The notes: generated by a model from the sequence alone, not told the origin. A stretch of 50,356 bases of DNA from an uncultured Alphaproteobacteria bacterium (GCA_937995535.1 CALKJU010000059.1:1-50356), one strand, 5' to 3'. Counted from the first letter of the stretch, positions 18,445 to 27,178 are shown. Program-made: numbers and translations.

Positions 18445-19223
18445 GCGGGCTCGCCCTGGAGCGCCTGCGCCACTGGGTCCCGGGCTGGCTGTCCTGGCTC
18501 GCCCTGGCCGGCGGCGTCGGCGCCGCGCTGTTCGTCCTGGCGCTGCGCCCGTCATCCTGGCGCCGGCCGGTCCGCGGCGAGTTCGTCCGCTTCCTCGACC
18601 TCACGGCGTGGCGCGCGGTTCCGGCGGTGACCGGCGCGGCCGTCCTGATCGGCATCGGGCTCGTCGCGCAGGGCCTCTATTGGCTCGAGCGCTTCGGCGA
18701 GCTCGAGACGGTCTACACCATCCTCGCGACGGTGCTGATCCGCGAGATCGCGCCCGTACTCGTAGGGCTGCTGGTGCTCGGCCGCGGCGGCCTGCTGATC
18801 CTCGGCGAGCTGTCCACGATGCAGCGCGGCGGCCAGTGCCGGGCGCTCGACGCCCAGGGCGTGGATCCGTTCCTCGCCGTCGCCCTGCCGCGCGTCGCGG
18901 CACTGCCGGTGGCGATGTTCTGCCTGTCGATGCTGTTCGTGGTCGTGGCGCAGCTCTCCGGCTACGCGATGGCCGCGGCCCTCGGTGTCGCCCGCCTGCC
19001 GCCCGAGCGGTTCGTCGAGACCATGATCCAGTCCATCGGCGCGCAGGGCTACCTCGTCCTCCCCTTGAAGTCGCTGCTGATCGGAGTGGCGATCGGGGTG
19101 GTCTGCCTGCTGACCGCCGTCGAGCGGTGGCGGGAAGTGGAGAGCGAGGACCCGGTGCCGGCCGGGTTCCTGCGCGCCGTACTGGCGACCTTCCTCGCCA
19201 CCGGCCTGGTCAGCGCGCTGTGA
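18441..19223 (+). CDS. MlaE/YrbE-like ABC permease
   Basis: This 260-residue inner-membrane protein of the MlaE family belongs to a lipid-trafficking ABC module. The core reads LIREIAPVLVGLLVLGRGG, then LGELSTMQRGG, VDPFLAVALPRVAALPV and MIQSIGAQGYLVLPLKSLLIG, matching MlaE segments in order. The usual EQ-I/L-DAL element on the cytoplasmic coupling helix, which meets the ATPase, is altered to GGQCRALD. GTG 18441 overlaps the upstream stop, and the stop overlaps the next GTG. Its partner ATPase homologue is degenerate, so this permease may work without ATP hydrolysis or with a different ATPase. Confidence 0.85.
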   Translation: MSGLALERLRHWVPGWLSWLALAGGVGAALFVLALRPSSWRRPVRGEFVRFLDLTAWRAVPAVTGAAVLIGIGLVAQGLYWLERFGELETVYTILATVLIREIAPVLVGLLVLGRGGLLILGELSTMQRGGQCRALDAQGVDPFLAVALPRVAALPVAMFCLSMLFVVVAQLSGYAMAAALGVARLPPERFVETMIQSIGAQGYLVLPLKSLLIGVAIGVVCLLTAVERWREVESEDPVPAGFLRAVLATFLATGLVSAL

Positions 19224-19921
19224 GCGGACGCGAGCGCACCGCGGTGCTGGCCTGCGAGGCGGCAGCCATTGCCGCACCCGGCACGGACCGCGCGGCGATC
19301 GTCCTCGATCTTCAGATCGCAGCGGGAGAGCTCGTCGTGGTCGACGCCGCCGACCCCGAACAGGAGCGGCTCCTCGCCGACGCCGTGTGCGGTCTCGTGG
19401 CGCCACGCGCCGGGCGCATCGCCTTCCTCGGCCGCGACTGGCAAGAGCAGACACTGGAGTACGCTAACGCCCTGCGCGGCCGGATCGGCCACGTCTTCCG
19501 CAGTGGCGGGTGGGTGCCCTACCTGTCCTTGAACGACAACGTCCTGCTCCAGCAGCTCCACCACACCCGCCGGCGCTACGCCGACCTGCGCGAGCAGGCG
19601 GCCCGGCTCGCCGCGCGCTTCGGCCTGCCCGGCCTGCCGCTGGAGCGGCCCGCCGAACTGCCGGCCCTGGACCTGCAGCGCGCCGCCTGCGTGCGCGCCT
19701 TCCTCGGCACGCCGTCGCTCGTGATCGTCGAGAGCGGCGCCGTCACCAGCGAGGACCTGCTGGTCCCTCTGGTCGACACGATGCGCGAAGCGCGCGACCG
19801 CGATGCGGCGATCCTCTGGCTGGTCGACCAGCCCCGGCTGCTGCGCGACAGCGCGCTGCCGGCGACGCGCCGCCTGCGCCTGCGCGGGCGCGAGCTGGTC
19901 GACGCGGGCCGTGCGGCATGA
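19220..19921 (+). CDS. Degenerate MlaF-like ABC ATPase homologue lacking all nucleotide motifs
   Basis: This 233-residue protein aligns along its length with MlaF-type ATPases by position: IAAGELVVVDA for the region before Walker A, RGRIGHVFRSGGW for the Q-loop region and FGLPGLPLERPAEL before the signature. Yet Walker A (GxSGxGKST) is replaced by DAADPEQERLL, the Q-loop Gln by Arg, LSGGxxQR by LPALDLQR, Walker B LLLDEP by LVIVESG, and the switch His by Gln (LVDQP). ATP hydrolysis is therefore unlikely. The frame is intact, has normal codon bias and overlaps both neighbours (GTGA and ATGA), so it is not an obvious pseudogene. A structural or regulatory role in the MCE complex is inferred. Confidence 0.72.
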   Translation: MSGRERTAVLACEAAAIAAPGTDRAAIVLDLQIAAGELVVVDAADPEQERLLADAVCGLVAPRAGRIAFLGRDWQEQTLEYANALRGRIGHVFRSGGWVPYLSLNDNVLLQQLHHTRRRYADLREQAARLAARFGLPGLPLERPAELPALDLQRAACVRAFLGTPSLVIVESGAVTSEDLLVPLVDTMREARDRDAAILWLVDQPRLLRDSALPATRRLRLRGRELVDAGRAA

Positions 19922-20982
19922 GGGACGCGCCGGCCTGGTTCCGCCATGCCAGCCGGCGCAACGGCGCGCTGGTCCTCCTCGCCATCGCACTGTTCGTCGT
20001 CGCCGTCCTGCAGGCCGGGGTGTTCCGCGACCTGTTCCGGCAGCGGCTGACGCTGCGCGTGATCCTCCCCGAGACCGGCCTCGCCGGCCTCAATGTCGGC
20101 GCGCCCGTCCAGGTCCTCGGCACCGACGCCGGAAAGGTCCGCGAGATCGTCATCGATCCGAACGAGAGCCTCTACGCCACGGTCGACCTCGACGCGAGCT
20201 GGGAGCCGTTCGTCCGCCGCGATTCGCAGGTCTTCATCCGCCGGCAGTTCGGCATCGCCGGGGCCGCCTTCCTGGAGATCGCCCGTGGCTCCGGCGAGCC
20301 GCTCGACTGGGAGTTCGCCGTGCTCGCCGCCGACAGCGGCGACGCCCCGACGGAGAGCATCGACGCGATGATCAAGGAGCTGCGCGAGCGGGTGACGCCG
20401 ATCGTCGACGATCTCGGGCGGACGGTGCGCGCCGCCGGCGACCTCGTCGAATCCTTGCAGGCGCCGGACGGGCCGCTGCGCCGCGCAGTCGGCGACCTCG
20501 CCACGGTCACCGAACGGCTAGCCGCCGGCGAGGGCACGGTCGGCCGCCTGCTCGCCGACGATGCGCTGGCCGACGATCTCGTTCGGATCGTGGCGGCGCT
20601 CGGCGCGCGGGTCGGCGAGATCGAGGCGATCCTCGCCGGCGTGCGCCGCACCACGGACAACATCGCCGCCGCCACCGGGACCTTCGGGACGCAGGCCGAC
20701 CGGCTGCCGGCGATGGTCGACGACACGGCGGCGGCGATCACCGCGCTGCGCCGGGTGCTGGCCGGGCTCGACAAGACCATGCCGCAGGTGACCGGGCTGG
20801 TCGGCGACGCGCGCAAGGCCGCGGTCGGGCTGCCGGCGGTCCTCGCCCAGACCCAGCAGACCCTGGCCGAGCTGCAGCGGCTGCTGGCCCAGTTGCAGAA
20901 CAATTGGCTGATCGGCGGTGGCGGCGGCACGCCGGCGGCGCCCGAGCGCTCACGCCTCTCGCCGCTCGAGGTGCGGCCGTGA
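19918..20982 (+). CDS. MCE/MlaD-family substrate-binding protein
   Basis: This 354-residue protein has a short cytoplasmic N-terminus, one transmembrane anchor (about residues 16-35), and an MCE domain beginning LTLRVILPETGLAGLNVGAPV with VLGTDAGKVREIVID, typical of MlaD/Ttg2C proteins. A long helical C-terminus follows, with repeated TxxxLxxxV-type heptads and VTPIVDDLGRTV, ending in a Gly-rich GGGGG and a polar tail. MCE proteins form hexameric rings or tubes that move lipids between the two membranes. The start overlaps the ATPase-like gene (ATGA). It is the strongest evidence that this operon is a lipid-trafficking module. Confidence 0.88.
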   Translation: MRDAPAWFRHASRRNGALVLLAIALFVVAVLQAGVFRDLFRQRLTLRVILPETGLAGLNVGAPVQVLGTDAGKVREIVIDPNESLYATVDLDASWEPFVRRDSQVFIRRQFGIAGAAFLEIARGSGEPLDWEFAVLAADSGDAPTESIDAMIKELRERVTPIVDDLGRTVRAAGDLVESLQAPDGPLRRAVGDLATVTERLAAGEGTVGRLLADDALADDLVRIVAALGARVGEIEAILAGVRRTTDNIAAATGTFGTQADRLPAMVDDTAAAITALRRVLAGLDKTMPQVTGLVGDARKAAVGLPAVLAQTQQTLAELQRLLAQLQNNWLIGGGGGTPAAPERSRLSPLEVRP

Positions 20983-21003
20983 GTCCGCGCCGGAAGCACT
21001 GAG

Positions 21004-21921
21004 ATGCGCGGCCTCGCCGTGCTGCTGCTGGTGGCGGTGGTCGCGGGCTGCGGCGGCGCCCGGCGGGAGCCCCCGCCGCCGCCCCCGCCGCCCGCCGAGG
21101 AACAGCTGCGCTCGAGCTGGCGCCTCGCCCGGTTCTCCCTCGAGCAGCGCCAATATCGTCAGGCCGCCGCGCTCTACGAGCGGGTCCTGGAGCGAGCCTA
21201 TTTGATGGACGACGGGGCGACGATCGGCGAGGTCGCCTACGAGCTCGCGGTCGTCCGCCTGCGCCTGTTCGAGCCGCGCAGGGCCGCCGAGCTGGCCGCG
21301 CTGACCCGCGCCGAGCGGCGCCGTCGCGGGCTGCCGCCGTTCGCCGAGCTGGCGCTGGTCGAGGCCGTGGCCCGCCACGAGCTCGGCGAGGCCGATGCGG
21401 CGCTGCAGCTCGCCGCCGAGGCCGAGGAGCACGGGGCGGACGACGCGCTGCTCGTCGCCCGGGTCCGCTATCTCCGCGGGCAGCTCGCGGCGGAGCGCGG
21501 CGACGTTGCCGAGCTCGAGCGGATGATCGGGGCGCTCGCCGCGGCGACCGACCCCGAGCTGCGCGGCCATCGCCTGGAGCTGAGCGGGCGGCGCCAGGCC
21601 CTCGCCGGCGACTTCGCAGCCGCCGCGCGCAGCCTGCGGGAGAGTGCCGAACTGCGCCAGTCGGTCGAGGACTTCACCGGCATGGCACGCGCGCTCGCGC
21701 TCGCCGCCGAGGCCACGCGCCAGGCCGGGGACGGCGGGACGGCGGCCGACCTCTACCTGCGCGCCGGGCGCAGCGCGCAGGTCGAGGGCAACCGTGTCCA
21801 GGCCGAGGCCTGGCTGCGCCAGGCGCGCGAGCTGGCGCAACGCAACGACCGGCCGTTCCTCGCCCGCGAGGCCCGCGACCTCTTGCGGCAGCTGGCCGAG
21901 GAGCGGGCGACGTCGGGCTGA
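21004..21921 (+). CDS. Lipoprotein with TPR-like helical repeats
   Basis: This 305-residue protein begins MRGLAVLLLVAVVAGCGG; the lipobox VAGC predicts lipidation at Cys16. A run of eight prolines follows, then a continuous helical array with TPR-like units (RFSLEQRQYRQAAALYERVL, ALVEAVARHELGEADAALQLA, AGDFAAAARSLRESAELRQ, AWLRQARELAQRNDR). It lies 21 bp after the mlaD-like gene and is the last gene of the operon. Related MCE operons often encode a PqiC/YmbA-type lipoprotein; this one is of a different fold. It may be the outer-membrane or scaffold partner of the MCE protein. No specific family recognised. Confidence 0.72.
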   Translation: MRGLAVLLLVAVVAGCGGARREPPPPPPPPAEEQLRSSWRLARFSLEQRQYRQAAALYERVLERAYLMDDGATIGEVAYELAVVRLRLFEPRRAAELAALTRAERRRRGLPPFAELALVEAVARHELGEADAALQLAAEAEEHGADDALLVARVRYLRGQLAAERGDVAELERMIGALAAATDPELRGHRLELSGRRQALAGDFAAAARSLRESAELRQSVEDFTGMARALALAAEATRQAGDGGTAADLYLRAGRSAQVEGNRVQAEAWLRQARELAQRNDRPFLAREARDLLRQLAEERATSG

Positions 21922-21928
21922 GCGGCGC

Positions 21929-23248
21929 TCAGCTCAGCGCCTGCGCGCGCCGCAGGAAGTCGCGGTTGATCGGGCTGTGCGCCTTGAGCGCGAGCCGCTC
22001 GTTGGCGTAGCTCAGGGCGAGGTCCTGGAGCCCGGCGCGGAGCGCGGCCTCCATCATCGTCCAGTCGATGATGTCGCGCTGCGCGTGGCTGCCGCCGAAG
22101 GCGTTGGCGTGGAAGCGCACCGGGTGCAGCGTCTCCGCGGCACGGGCGTAGTCGCCGTGGGCGAAGGCGGCGAAGCCCTCGACCAGCGGGGTGGCGATGT
22201 GGCGCGCCCAGCCCGCCACCTCGCTCTCCCCCTCGGCGGTGCCGCGCAGTGCCGCGAGCAGCCGGACGACGTCGTGCTGCCGCCCGGCGCCGAGATAGGC
22301 CATCGCCGCGTGCCAGTCGTTGAAGGGATAGAGCTGGCCGTCGGCGTGCGTGCTCCAGGCGTCGGCCAGCTCGTCCCAGCGCTCGCCGACGTCGATGCCG
22401 ACCAGCCAGAGCCGCCAGAGCATCGCCGACGCGTCGACGAGGTCGAGGGCCACCTGGCTGCGCGCGCCGCGGATCGCACCGTCGTAGAGCGCCAGGACCT
22501 CGTCCCGCTGGCCCAGGTCGAGATGGTACAGCGCCCGGTGCCACCAGTTGTGCACCTTGAAGAAGTTGCCGTCCTCGGCCCAGTAGGGCTGCCTTGCGAT
22601 CATCCAGCCGATGCCGTCCTCGGTGCGGCCCTGCATCTCCATGACATGCGCCACGGCGTGATGCGCCCAGCAGTCGCGCGGCTCGACCGCGACCGCGCGC
22701 CGGCCGTACTCCTCGGCCCGGGCGTAGTCGCCGCACTCCTCGAGCCCGAAGGCGTACATGCCGAGGACGACGCCGTGGCCGGGCAGATCGGGCGACCAGG
22801 CCGGCAGCGCGCGGGCGATCCGGTCGCGCAGGTCGCGTGCGTTGCCGCGGAAGAAGTCGAGCACATGGCCGACCTGGAGGGCGACCAGATCGCGCGGCCA
22901 GCGGACGTTGTGCGTATCCATCCGCAGCGCGGCGCGGACCCAGTTGCCGCGCAGCAACTCGTCGAGCACGGCGAGATGTGAACGCTCGCGCTCGCCCAGC
23001 GGGCGTCCGGCGATGCCGGCGACGATGCGGCGGGCCTCGGCGGCGGCCGCCGGCTCGGTCGCGAGCGCCAGAAGATGCGCCTTGAGCAGCGCGGCCATGG
23101 CGTGGTCGGGCGCCTCGGCGAGCGCGGCGTCGGCCTCGGCCAGCGGGTCGCCGCGGTAGAGGTTGAACGCGGCCACGGCACGGTCGAACGCCTCGGCCGA
23201 GCGCGCCGTGGCGCCGCTCATCGGATTGCCCTGTCGATCCATCGGCAT
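21929..23248 (-). CDS. TTC38-like tetratricopeptide repeat protein
   Basis: This 439-residue soluble protein belongs to the TPR family related to human TTC38. Typical stretches are KAHLLALATEPAAAAEARRI, FLRGN-type WVRAALRMDTHNVRWPRD, GMYAFGLEECGDYARAEEYG, AHHAVAHVMEMQGRTEDG and FKVHNWWHRALYHLDLGQ. I chose ATG 23248 because GGGAGAT precedes it at good spacing; an in-frame ATG ten codons later (MSGAT) is an alternative. It is convergent with the MCE operon, 7 bp from its last gene, and 52 bp downstream of htpG on the same strand. No biochemical role is established for the family. Confidence 0.8.
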   Translation of the reverse strand: MPMDRQGNPMSGATARSAEAFDRAVAAFNLYRGDPLAEADAALAEAPDHAMAALLKAHLLALATEPAAAAEARRIVAGIAGRPLGERERSHLAVLDELLRGNWVRAALRMDTHNVRWPRDLVALQVGHVLDFFRGNARDLRDRIARALPAWSPDLPGHGVVLGMYAFGLEECGDYARAEEYGRRAVAVEPRDCWAHHAVAHVMEMQGRTEDGIGWMIARQPYWAEDGNFFKVHNWWHRALYHLDLGQRDEVLALYDGAIRGARSQVALDLVDASAMLWRLWLVGIDVGERWDELADAWSTHADGQLYPFNDWHAAMAYLGAGRQHDVVRLLAALRGTAEGESEVAGWARHIATPLVEGFAAFAHGDYARAAETLHPVRFHANAFGGSHAQRDIIDWTMMEAALRAGLQDLALSYANERLALKAHSPINRDFLRRAQALS

Positions 23249-23300
23249 GGTCGATCTCCCGAACCGGTACCGTGACGCCGGGTTCGACAGGGCGTCCGTT

Positions 23301-25226
23301 TCAGGCCGATGCCGTGGCTCCGCCGAGGCCACGGGCGAGGAACGCACTCATCCGCCGCGAGAACGCGCCAGGGTCGGGGAGCGGCTCGCCCTCGATGATC
23401 CGCGCCTGATCGAGGAGCAGCTTGGACAGCTCGTCGAGCTCGGTGCCGTTACCAGTGTCGGGCTTGGCCAGCTCGGCCATCTTGCGGATCAGCTCGTGCC
23501 CGGGGTTGAGCTCGAGGATCCGCCCGGACGCGGTGTCGAGCTGGTTGTGCTGGCGCAGGAACCGCTCGAGCCGCAGGTCGATGCCGTTGTCCGCGGCGAC
23601 CAGGCAGACCGCGCTGTCGCGCAGCCGCTGGCTCGGGCGGACGTCCTTCACCGCGTCGCCCAGCGCCAGCTTCACCTTGGCGATCAGGCGGCCGAGATCG
23701 CCCTCGGCGACCAACGGGGTCTCCGGCTCGGCGTCGCCCACGACCTTCGACAGATCGACCGCACCCTTGGTCAGCGACTGGAACTTCTTGCCCTTGTAGT
23801 CGCCGACCGCGGGGATCCAGAACTCGTCGACCGGATCCTCGAGCAGCAGCACCTCAACCCCCTTGGCGCGGGCGGCCTCGAGCATCGGGCTCGTGCGCAG
23901 CGCCGCCACGCTGTCGCCGCTGATGTAGAGGATCGTCTCCTGGCCGGCTTTCATCCGCCCGACATAGTCGTCGAGGGTGATCCAGCCGTCGCCGTGGGTG
24001 CTGCGGAACCGCGCCAGCTCGAGCAGCTTCTCGCGGCTCTCCTGGTCCTCGTAGAGACCTTCCTTGAGCACCGCGCCGAACTCGCCCCAGAATGCCTCGT
24101 AGGGCGCAGGCTTGCCGGCCTCGGCGGCCGGTTCCTTGGCCTTGCGCGCGAGCTCGTCGAGCAGCCGCTTGACGAGCTGCTTGCGCATCTTGGCGACGAC
24201 CGCGCCGTGCTGGAGCGTCTCGCGGCTGACGTTGAGCTGCAGGTCCTCGCTGTCGACCACGCCGGAGACGAAGCGCAGCCAGCGCGGCAGCAGCTCGTCC
24301 AGCCGGTCGGTGATGAACACGCGGCGGACGTAGAGCTTGACCCCGTGGCGGCGCTTCGGGTCGAATAGATCGAAGGGCTTGGCCGACGGCACGAAGAGCA
24401 GTGCCGTGTAGGTCAGCGCGCCCTCGGCGGTGAAGTGGACCCGCGTGAACGGCTCGTCGAAGCTGTGCGCGACGTGGTGGTAGAACTCCTTGTACTGCTC
24501 GTCGCTGATCTCGCTCCTGGGGCGCGTCCACAGGGCCGAGGCCTCGTTGATCTGCGCCGGCTCGCGCTTGGTCTTGGTGTCGCCGGCGACGGGGACCATC
24601 TCGAGGATGATCGGGATCGCGATGTGGTCGGAATAGGTCCGCACGATGTCGCGGATCCGCCACTCGGAGAGCAGGTCCTTGGCGTCCTCCTTGAGATGCA
24701 GGCTGACCGAGGTGCCGCGCGGCACCGGCCCGTCGGCCTCCTCCACGACGTAGCCGGCGCGGCCGTCCGAGGCCCACACCCAGCCCTGTTCGGTCCCGGC
24801 CTTGCGCGAGCGGACCACGACCCGATCGGCGACCATGAACACCGAATAGAAGCCGACGCCGAACTGGCCGATCAGCTTGAGGTCCGTGCTCTTGTCGCCG
24901 GAGAGCTGCTCGAGGAAGCGGGCGGTGCCGGAGCGGGCGATGGTGCCGAGATTCTGCGCGAGGTCGTCGCGGTCCATGCCGATCCCGTTGTCGACGACGG
25001 TGATCAGGCGCTCGTTGGGATCGACGACGATGCGGATCTTGAGCTCCGGGTCCTCGCCCAAGAGCTCCGGCCGGCTGAGGCTCTCATAGCGCAGCTTGTC
25101 GCAGGCGTCGGAGCTGTTCGAGATCAGCTCCCGCAGGAAGATTTCCCGCTCCTTGTACAGCGAGTTGATGACGAGATCGAGGACGCGGCCGACCTCGGCC
25201 TCGAACGGCTGCGGCGCAGTCGACAT
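23301..25226 (-). CDS. htpG: Molecular chaperone HtpG (Hsp90)
   Basis: This 641-residue cytoplasmic Hsp90 is of full length. The GHKL ATPase domain shows the ATP-binding blocks RELISNSSDACDKLRYE, VVDNGIGM and LIGQFGVGFYSVF. The middle domain carries the catalytic-Arg region VSRETLQHGAVVAKMRKQL, and the C-terminal dimerisation domain follows after ETPLVAEGD. The N-terminus contains LRELISNS near residue 30, as expected. It begins at ATG 25226 with a possible heat-shock or housekeeping promoter upstream and is divergent from the aminotransferase gene. Confidence 0.97.
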   Translation of the reverse strand: MSTAPQPFEAEVGRVLDLVINSLYKEREIFLRELISNSSDACDKLRYESLSRPELLGEDPELKIRIVVDPNERLITVVDNGIGMDRDDLAQNLGTIARSGTARFLEQLSGDKSTDLKLIGQFGVGFYSVFMVADRVVVRSRKAGTEQGWVWASDGRAGYVVEEADGPVPRGTSVSLHLKEDAKDLLSEWRIRDIVRTYSDHIAIPIILEMVPVAGDTKTKREPAQINEASALWTRPRSEISDEQYKEFYHHVAHSFDEPFTRVHFTAEGALTYTALLFVPSAKPFDLFDPKRRHGVKLYVRRVFITDRLDELLPRWLRFVSGVVDSEDLQLNVSRETLQHGAVVAKMRKQLVKRLLDELARKAKEPAAEAGKPAPYEAFWGEFGAVLKEGLYEDQESREKLLELARFRSTHGDGWITLDDYVGRMKAGQETILYISGDSVAALRTSPMLEAARAKGVEVLLLEDPVDEFWIPAVGDYKGKKFQSLTKGAVDLSKVVGDAEPETPLVAEGDLGRLIAKVKLALGDAVKDVRPSQRLRDSAVCLVAADNGIDLRLERFLRQHNQLDTASGRILELNPGHELIRKMAELAKPDTGNGTELDELSKLLLDQARIIEGEPLPDPGAFSRRMSAFLARGLGGATASA

Positions 25227-25260
25227 CGTCGCGCGGCTCCGATGCTTGGAAACGACCTGC

Positions 25261-25290
25261 CGATTTAGGAAGCGCCGGCGAAGGGTTCAA
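25261..25290 (-). promoter_or_regulatory. Possible htpG promoter (sigma-32-like or sigma-70)
   Basis: On the minus strand GTTGAACCC is followed after about 16 nt by TTCCTAAAT. The spacing and the TTGAA half resemble heat-shock promoters, but TTGAAC-18-TAAATC also fits sigma-70. It lies about 35 bp before the htpG ATG. The match is moderate. Confidence 0.35.
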
Positions 25291-25389
25291 CGGGCTGGCG
25301 TCCAGCGCCGGGGAGCCATGCCCGTGGCGTGATTGTCAGCGCCGCGGCCGGGCGGCTAGCATGGCGTGCTAGCCTCGATGGAGCCCGTG

Positions 25390-26772
25390 ATGCCTGCCGC
25401 CCCCAACTCGCTCGCCGCGCGCGACGTCGCCTATGTGCTGCATCCCTACACCAACCTGCGCCAGCACGAGCGCCAGGGGCCGGTCGTGGTCGCCCGCGGC
25501 GAGGGGGTGTGGGTCTACGACGACGACGGCAAGCGCTATCTCGAGGGCCTCGCCGGCCTGTGGTGCGCCGGCCTCGGCTTCTCCGAGCGGCGCCTCGTCG
25601 AGGCCGCCAAGCGGCAGATGGAGACGCTGCCCTACTCGCAGATCTTCGCCCACCGCTCGACGCCGCCGGTGATCGAGCTGTCGGAGCGGCTGGTCGCGCT
25701 GGCGCCGGGCGAGCTGCGCCACGTGCTGTTCTGCAACGGCGGCTCGGAGGCGATCGACAGCGCCATCAAGATCGTCTGGTACTACAACAACGCCAAGGGC
25801 CGCCCGGAGAAGAAGAAGATCATCGGGCGCAAGCGCGCCTATCACGGCGTCTCGATCGCCGCCGGCCACCTGACGGCGCTGGAGTACACGCGCGGCGGCT
25901 TCGACCTGCCGATGCTCGACCGCTTCCGCTCGGTGACCACACCCTCGCACTATCGCGACGGGCGGCCGGACGAGAGCGAGGAGCAGTTCGCCACCCGCCT
26001 CGCCGAGGAGCTCGACGCGCTGATCCGCGCCGAGGGGCCGGAGACGGTCGCGGCATTCTTCGCCGAGCCGGTGATGGGCGCCGGCGGGGTGATCGTCCCG
26101 CCGCGCACCTATTTCGAGAAGATCCAGGCGGTGCTGCGCGCGCACGGGGTGCTGATGGTCGCCGACGAGGTGATCAACGGCTTCGGCCGCACCGGCGCGA
26201 TGTGGGGCTCGGAGACCTACGGCATCCGCCCCGACATGCTGACCTGCGCCAAGCAGCTCAGCTCGGCCTACCTGCCGATCGCGGCGCTGATGATGACCGA
26301 CGAGATCTACCAGACGCTGGCCGACCAGTCGGAGAAGCTCAACACCTTCGGGATGGGTGTCACCTATGCCGGCCACCCGGTGGCCGCCGCCGTGGCGCTG
26401 GAGACGCTGCGCATCTACGAGAGCGACCACATCCTCGAGCATGTCCAGGCGGTGGCGCCACGCTTCCAGCAGCGGCTGAAGCGGCTCGAGCGGCATCCGC
26501 TGGTCGGCGAGGCGCGCGGTGTCGGCCTGATCGGCGGCCTCGAGCTGGTCGCCGACAAGGCGAGCCGCGCCCAGCACCCGCCCGAGGCCAAGGCCGCCGC
26601 CCATGTCGTCGCCAACTGCCTCAAGCATGGGCTGATGCTGCGGCCGCTGCCGGGCGACGTGGTCGGGATCTGCCCGCCGCTGATCATCACCGAGGCGGAG
26701 ATCGACGAGCTGTTCGACCGCCTGGCGCTGGCGCTGGACGACACGTTGGGCGTCGTGCCGATGGCCGCCTGA
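25390..26772 (+). CDS. Class III PLP-dependent aminotransferase
   Basis: This 460-residue fold-type I enzyme is of the omega-amino acid:pyruvate / beta-alanine aminotransferase kind. Visible motifs are GLAGLWCAGLGF, the phosphate-binding CNGGSEAIDSAIK, YHGVSIAAG, Asp259 in ADEVINGFGRTG (pairs with the PLP nitrogen) and the Schiff-base Lys288 in CAKQLSSAYLPI. It moves an amino group from an amine or omega-amino acid, probably to pyruvate. ATG 25390 is chosen because GGAG lies six bases upstream; ATG 25378 and GTG 25366 are in frame but less well placed. A small membrane protein gene follows within 10 bp. The exact substrate is open. Confidence 0.88.
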   Translation: MPAAPNSLAARDVAYVLHPYTNLRQHERQGPVVVARGEGVWVYDDDGKRYLEGLAGLWCAGLGFSERRLVEAAKRQMETLPYSQIFAHRSTPPVIELSERLVALAPGELRHVLFCNGGSEAIDSAIKIVWYYNNAKGRPEKKKIIGRKRAYHGVSIAAGHLTALEYTRGGFDLPMLDRFRSVTTPSHYRDGRPDESEEQFATRLAEELDALIRAEGPETVAAFFAEPVMGAGGVIVPPRTYFEKIQAVLRAHGVLMVADEVINGFGRTGAMWGSETYGIRPDMLTCAKQLSSAYLPIAALMMTDEIYQTLADQSEKLNTFGMGVTYAGHPVAAAVALETLRIYESDHILEHVQAVAPRFQQRLKRLERHPLVGEARGVGLIGGLELVADKASRAQHPPEAKAAAHVVANCLKHGLMLRPLPGDVVGICPPLIITEAEIDELFDRLALALDDTLGVVPMAA

Positions 26773-26781
26773 GCGCCGGCG

Positions 26782-26991
26782 GTGGAGGCCCATCCCTGGC
26801 TGCGCCCGCTGTGGCGGCGGGTCGCGGTGATCGCCTTCTGCGCGCTGTGGGTCGCGGTCGAGGCGTGGCACGACCCGAACGGCATCTGGTTCTGGCTGAT
26901 CGTCGCGATCACCGCCTGGGGCGGCTACGACTTCTTCCTTTCGGGCAAGTACCGGGAGACGAAGACCGACGTCAGCCCGGGGGGGCGATGA
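26782..26991 (+). CDS. Small two-helix membrane protein (69 aa)
   Basis: GTG 26782 begins [20 protein letters not shown]. Two hydrophobic segments ([16 protein letters not shown] and [20 protein letters not shown]) are joined by a short DPN loop, with a charged tail. I recall similar short proteins with a [10 protein letters not shown] start in other alphaproteobacteria, function unknown. It follows the aminotransferase by 9 bp and its last 20 bp overlap the convergent DUF2256 gene. Confidence 0.65.
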   Translation: MEAHPWLRPLWRRVAVIAFCALWVAVEAWHDPNGIWFWLIVAITAWGGYDFFLSGKYRETKTDVSPGGR

Positions 26992-27178
26992 GCGTCCCGT
27001 CCTCGGTGGTGGGAATGTGCGGGCACCCGGCGGACTTCGTCCGCCGCTGCCGGCAGCCGTCCGAGCAGTAGCGCACCGCGTCCCAGTCGCGCGCCCACTT
27101 CCGTCGCCAGGTGAAGGGACGCCCGCAGGCGGAGCAGATCTTGCGTGGCAGTTCCGCCTTCTTGCGCATCCGTGCCAT
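26972..27178 (-). CDS. DUF2256 zinc-ribbon-like protein (68 aa)
   Basis: The protein begins [14 protein letters not shown]. It carries the DUF2256 core [18 protein letters not shown] then [11 protein letters not shown]; the two Cys pairs (CSAC and CSDGC) probably bind zinc. ATG 27178 overlaps the photolyase stop (ATGA on the minus strand), so the two are translationally coupled. The family is frequently found next to or fused with photolyase/cryptochrome genes, so a helper role for that enzyme is plausible but unproven. A further Cys (AGCPHIP) lies in the tail. Confidence 0.85.
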   Translation of the reverse strand: MARMRKKAELPRKICSACGRPFTWRRKWARDWDAVRYCSDGCRQRRTKSAGCPHIPTTEDGTLIAPPG

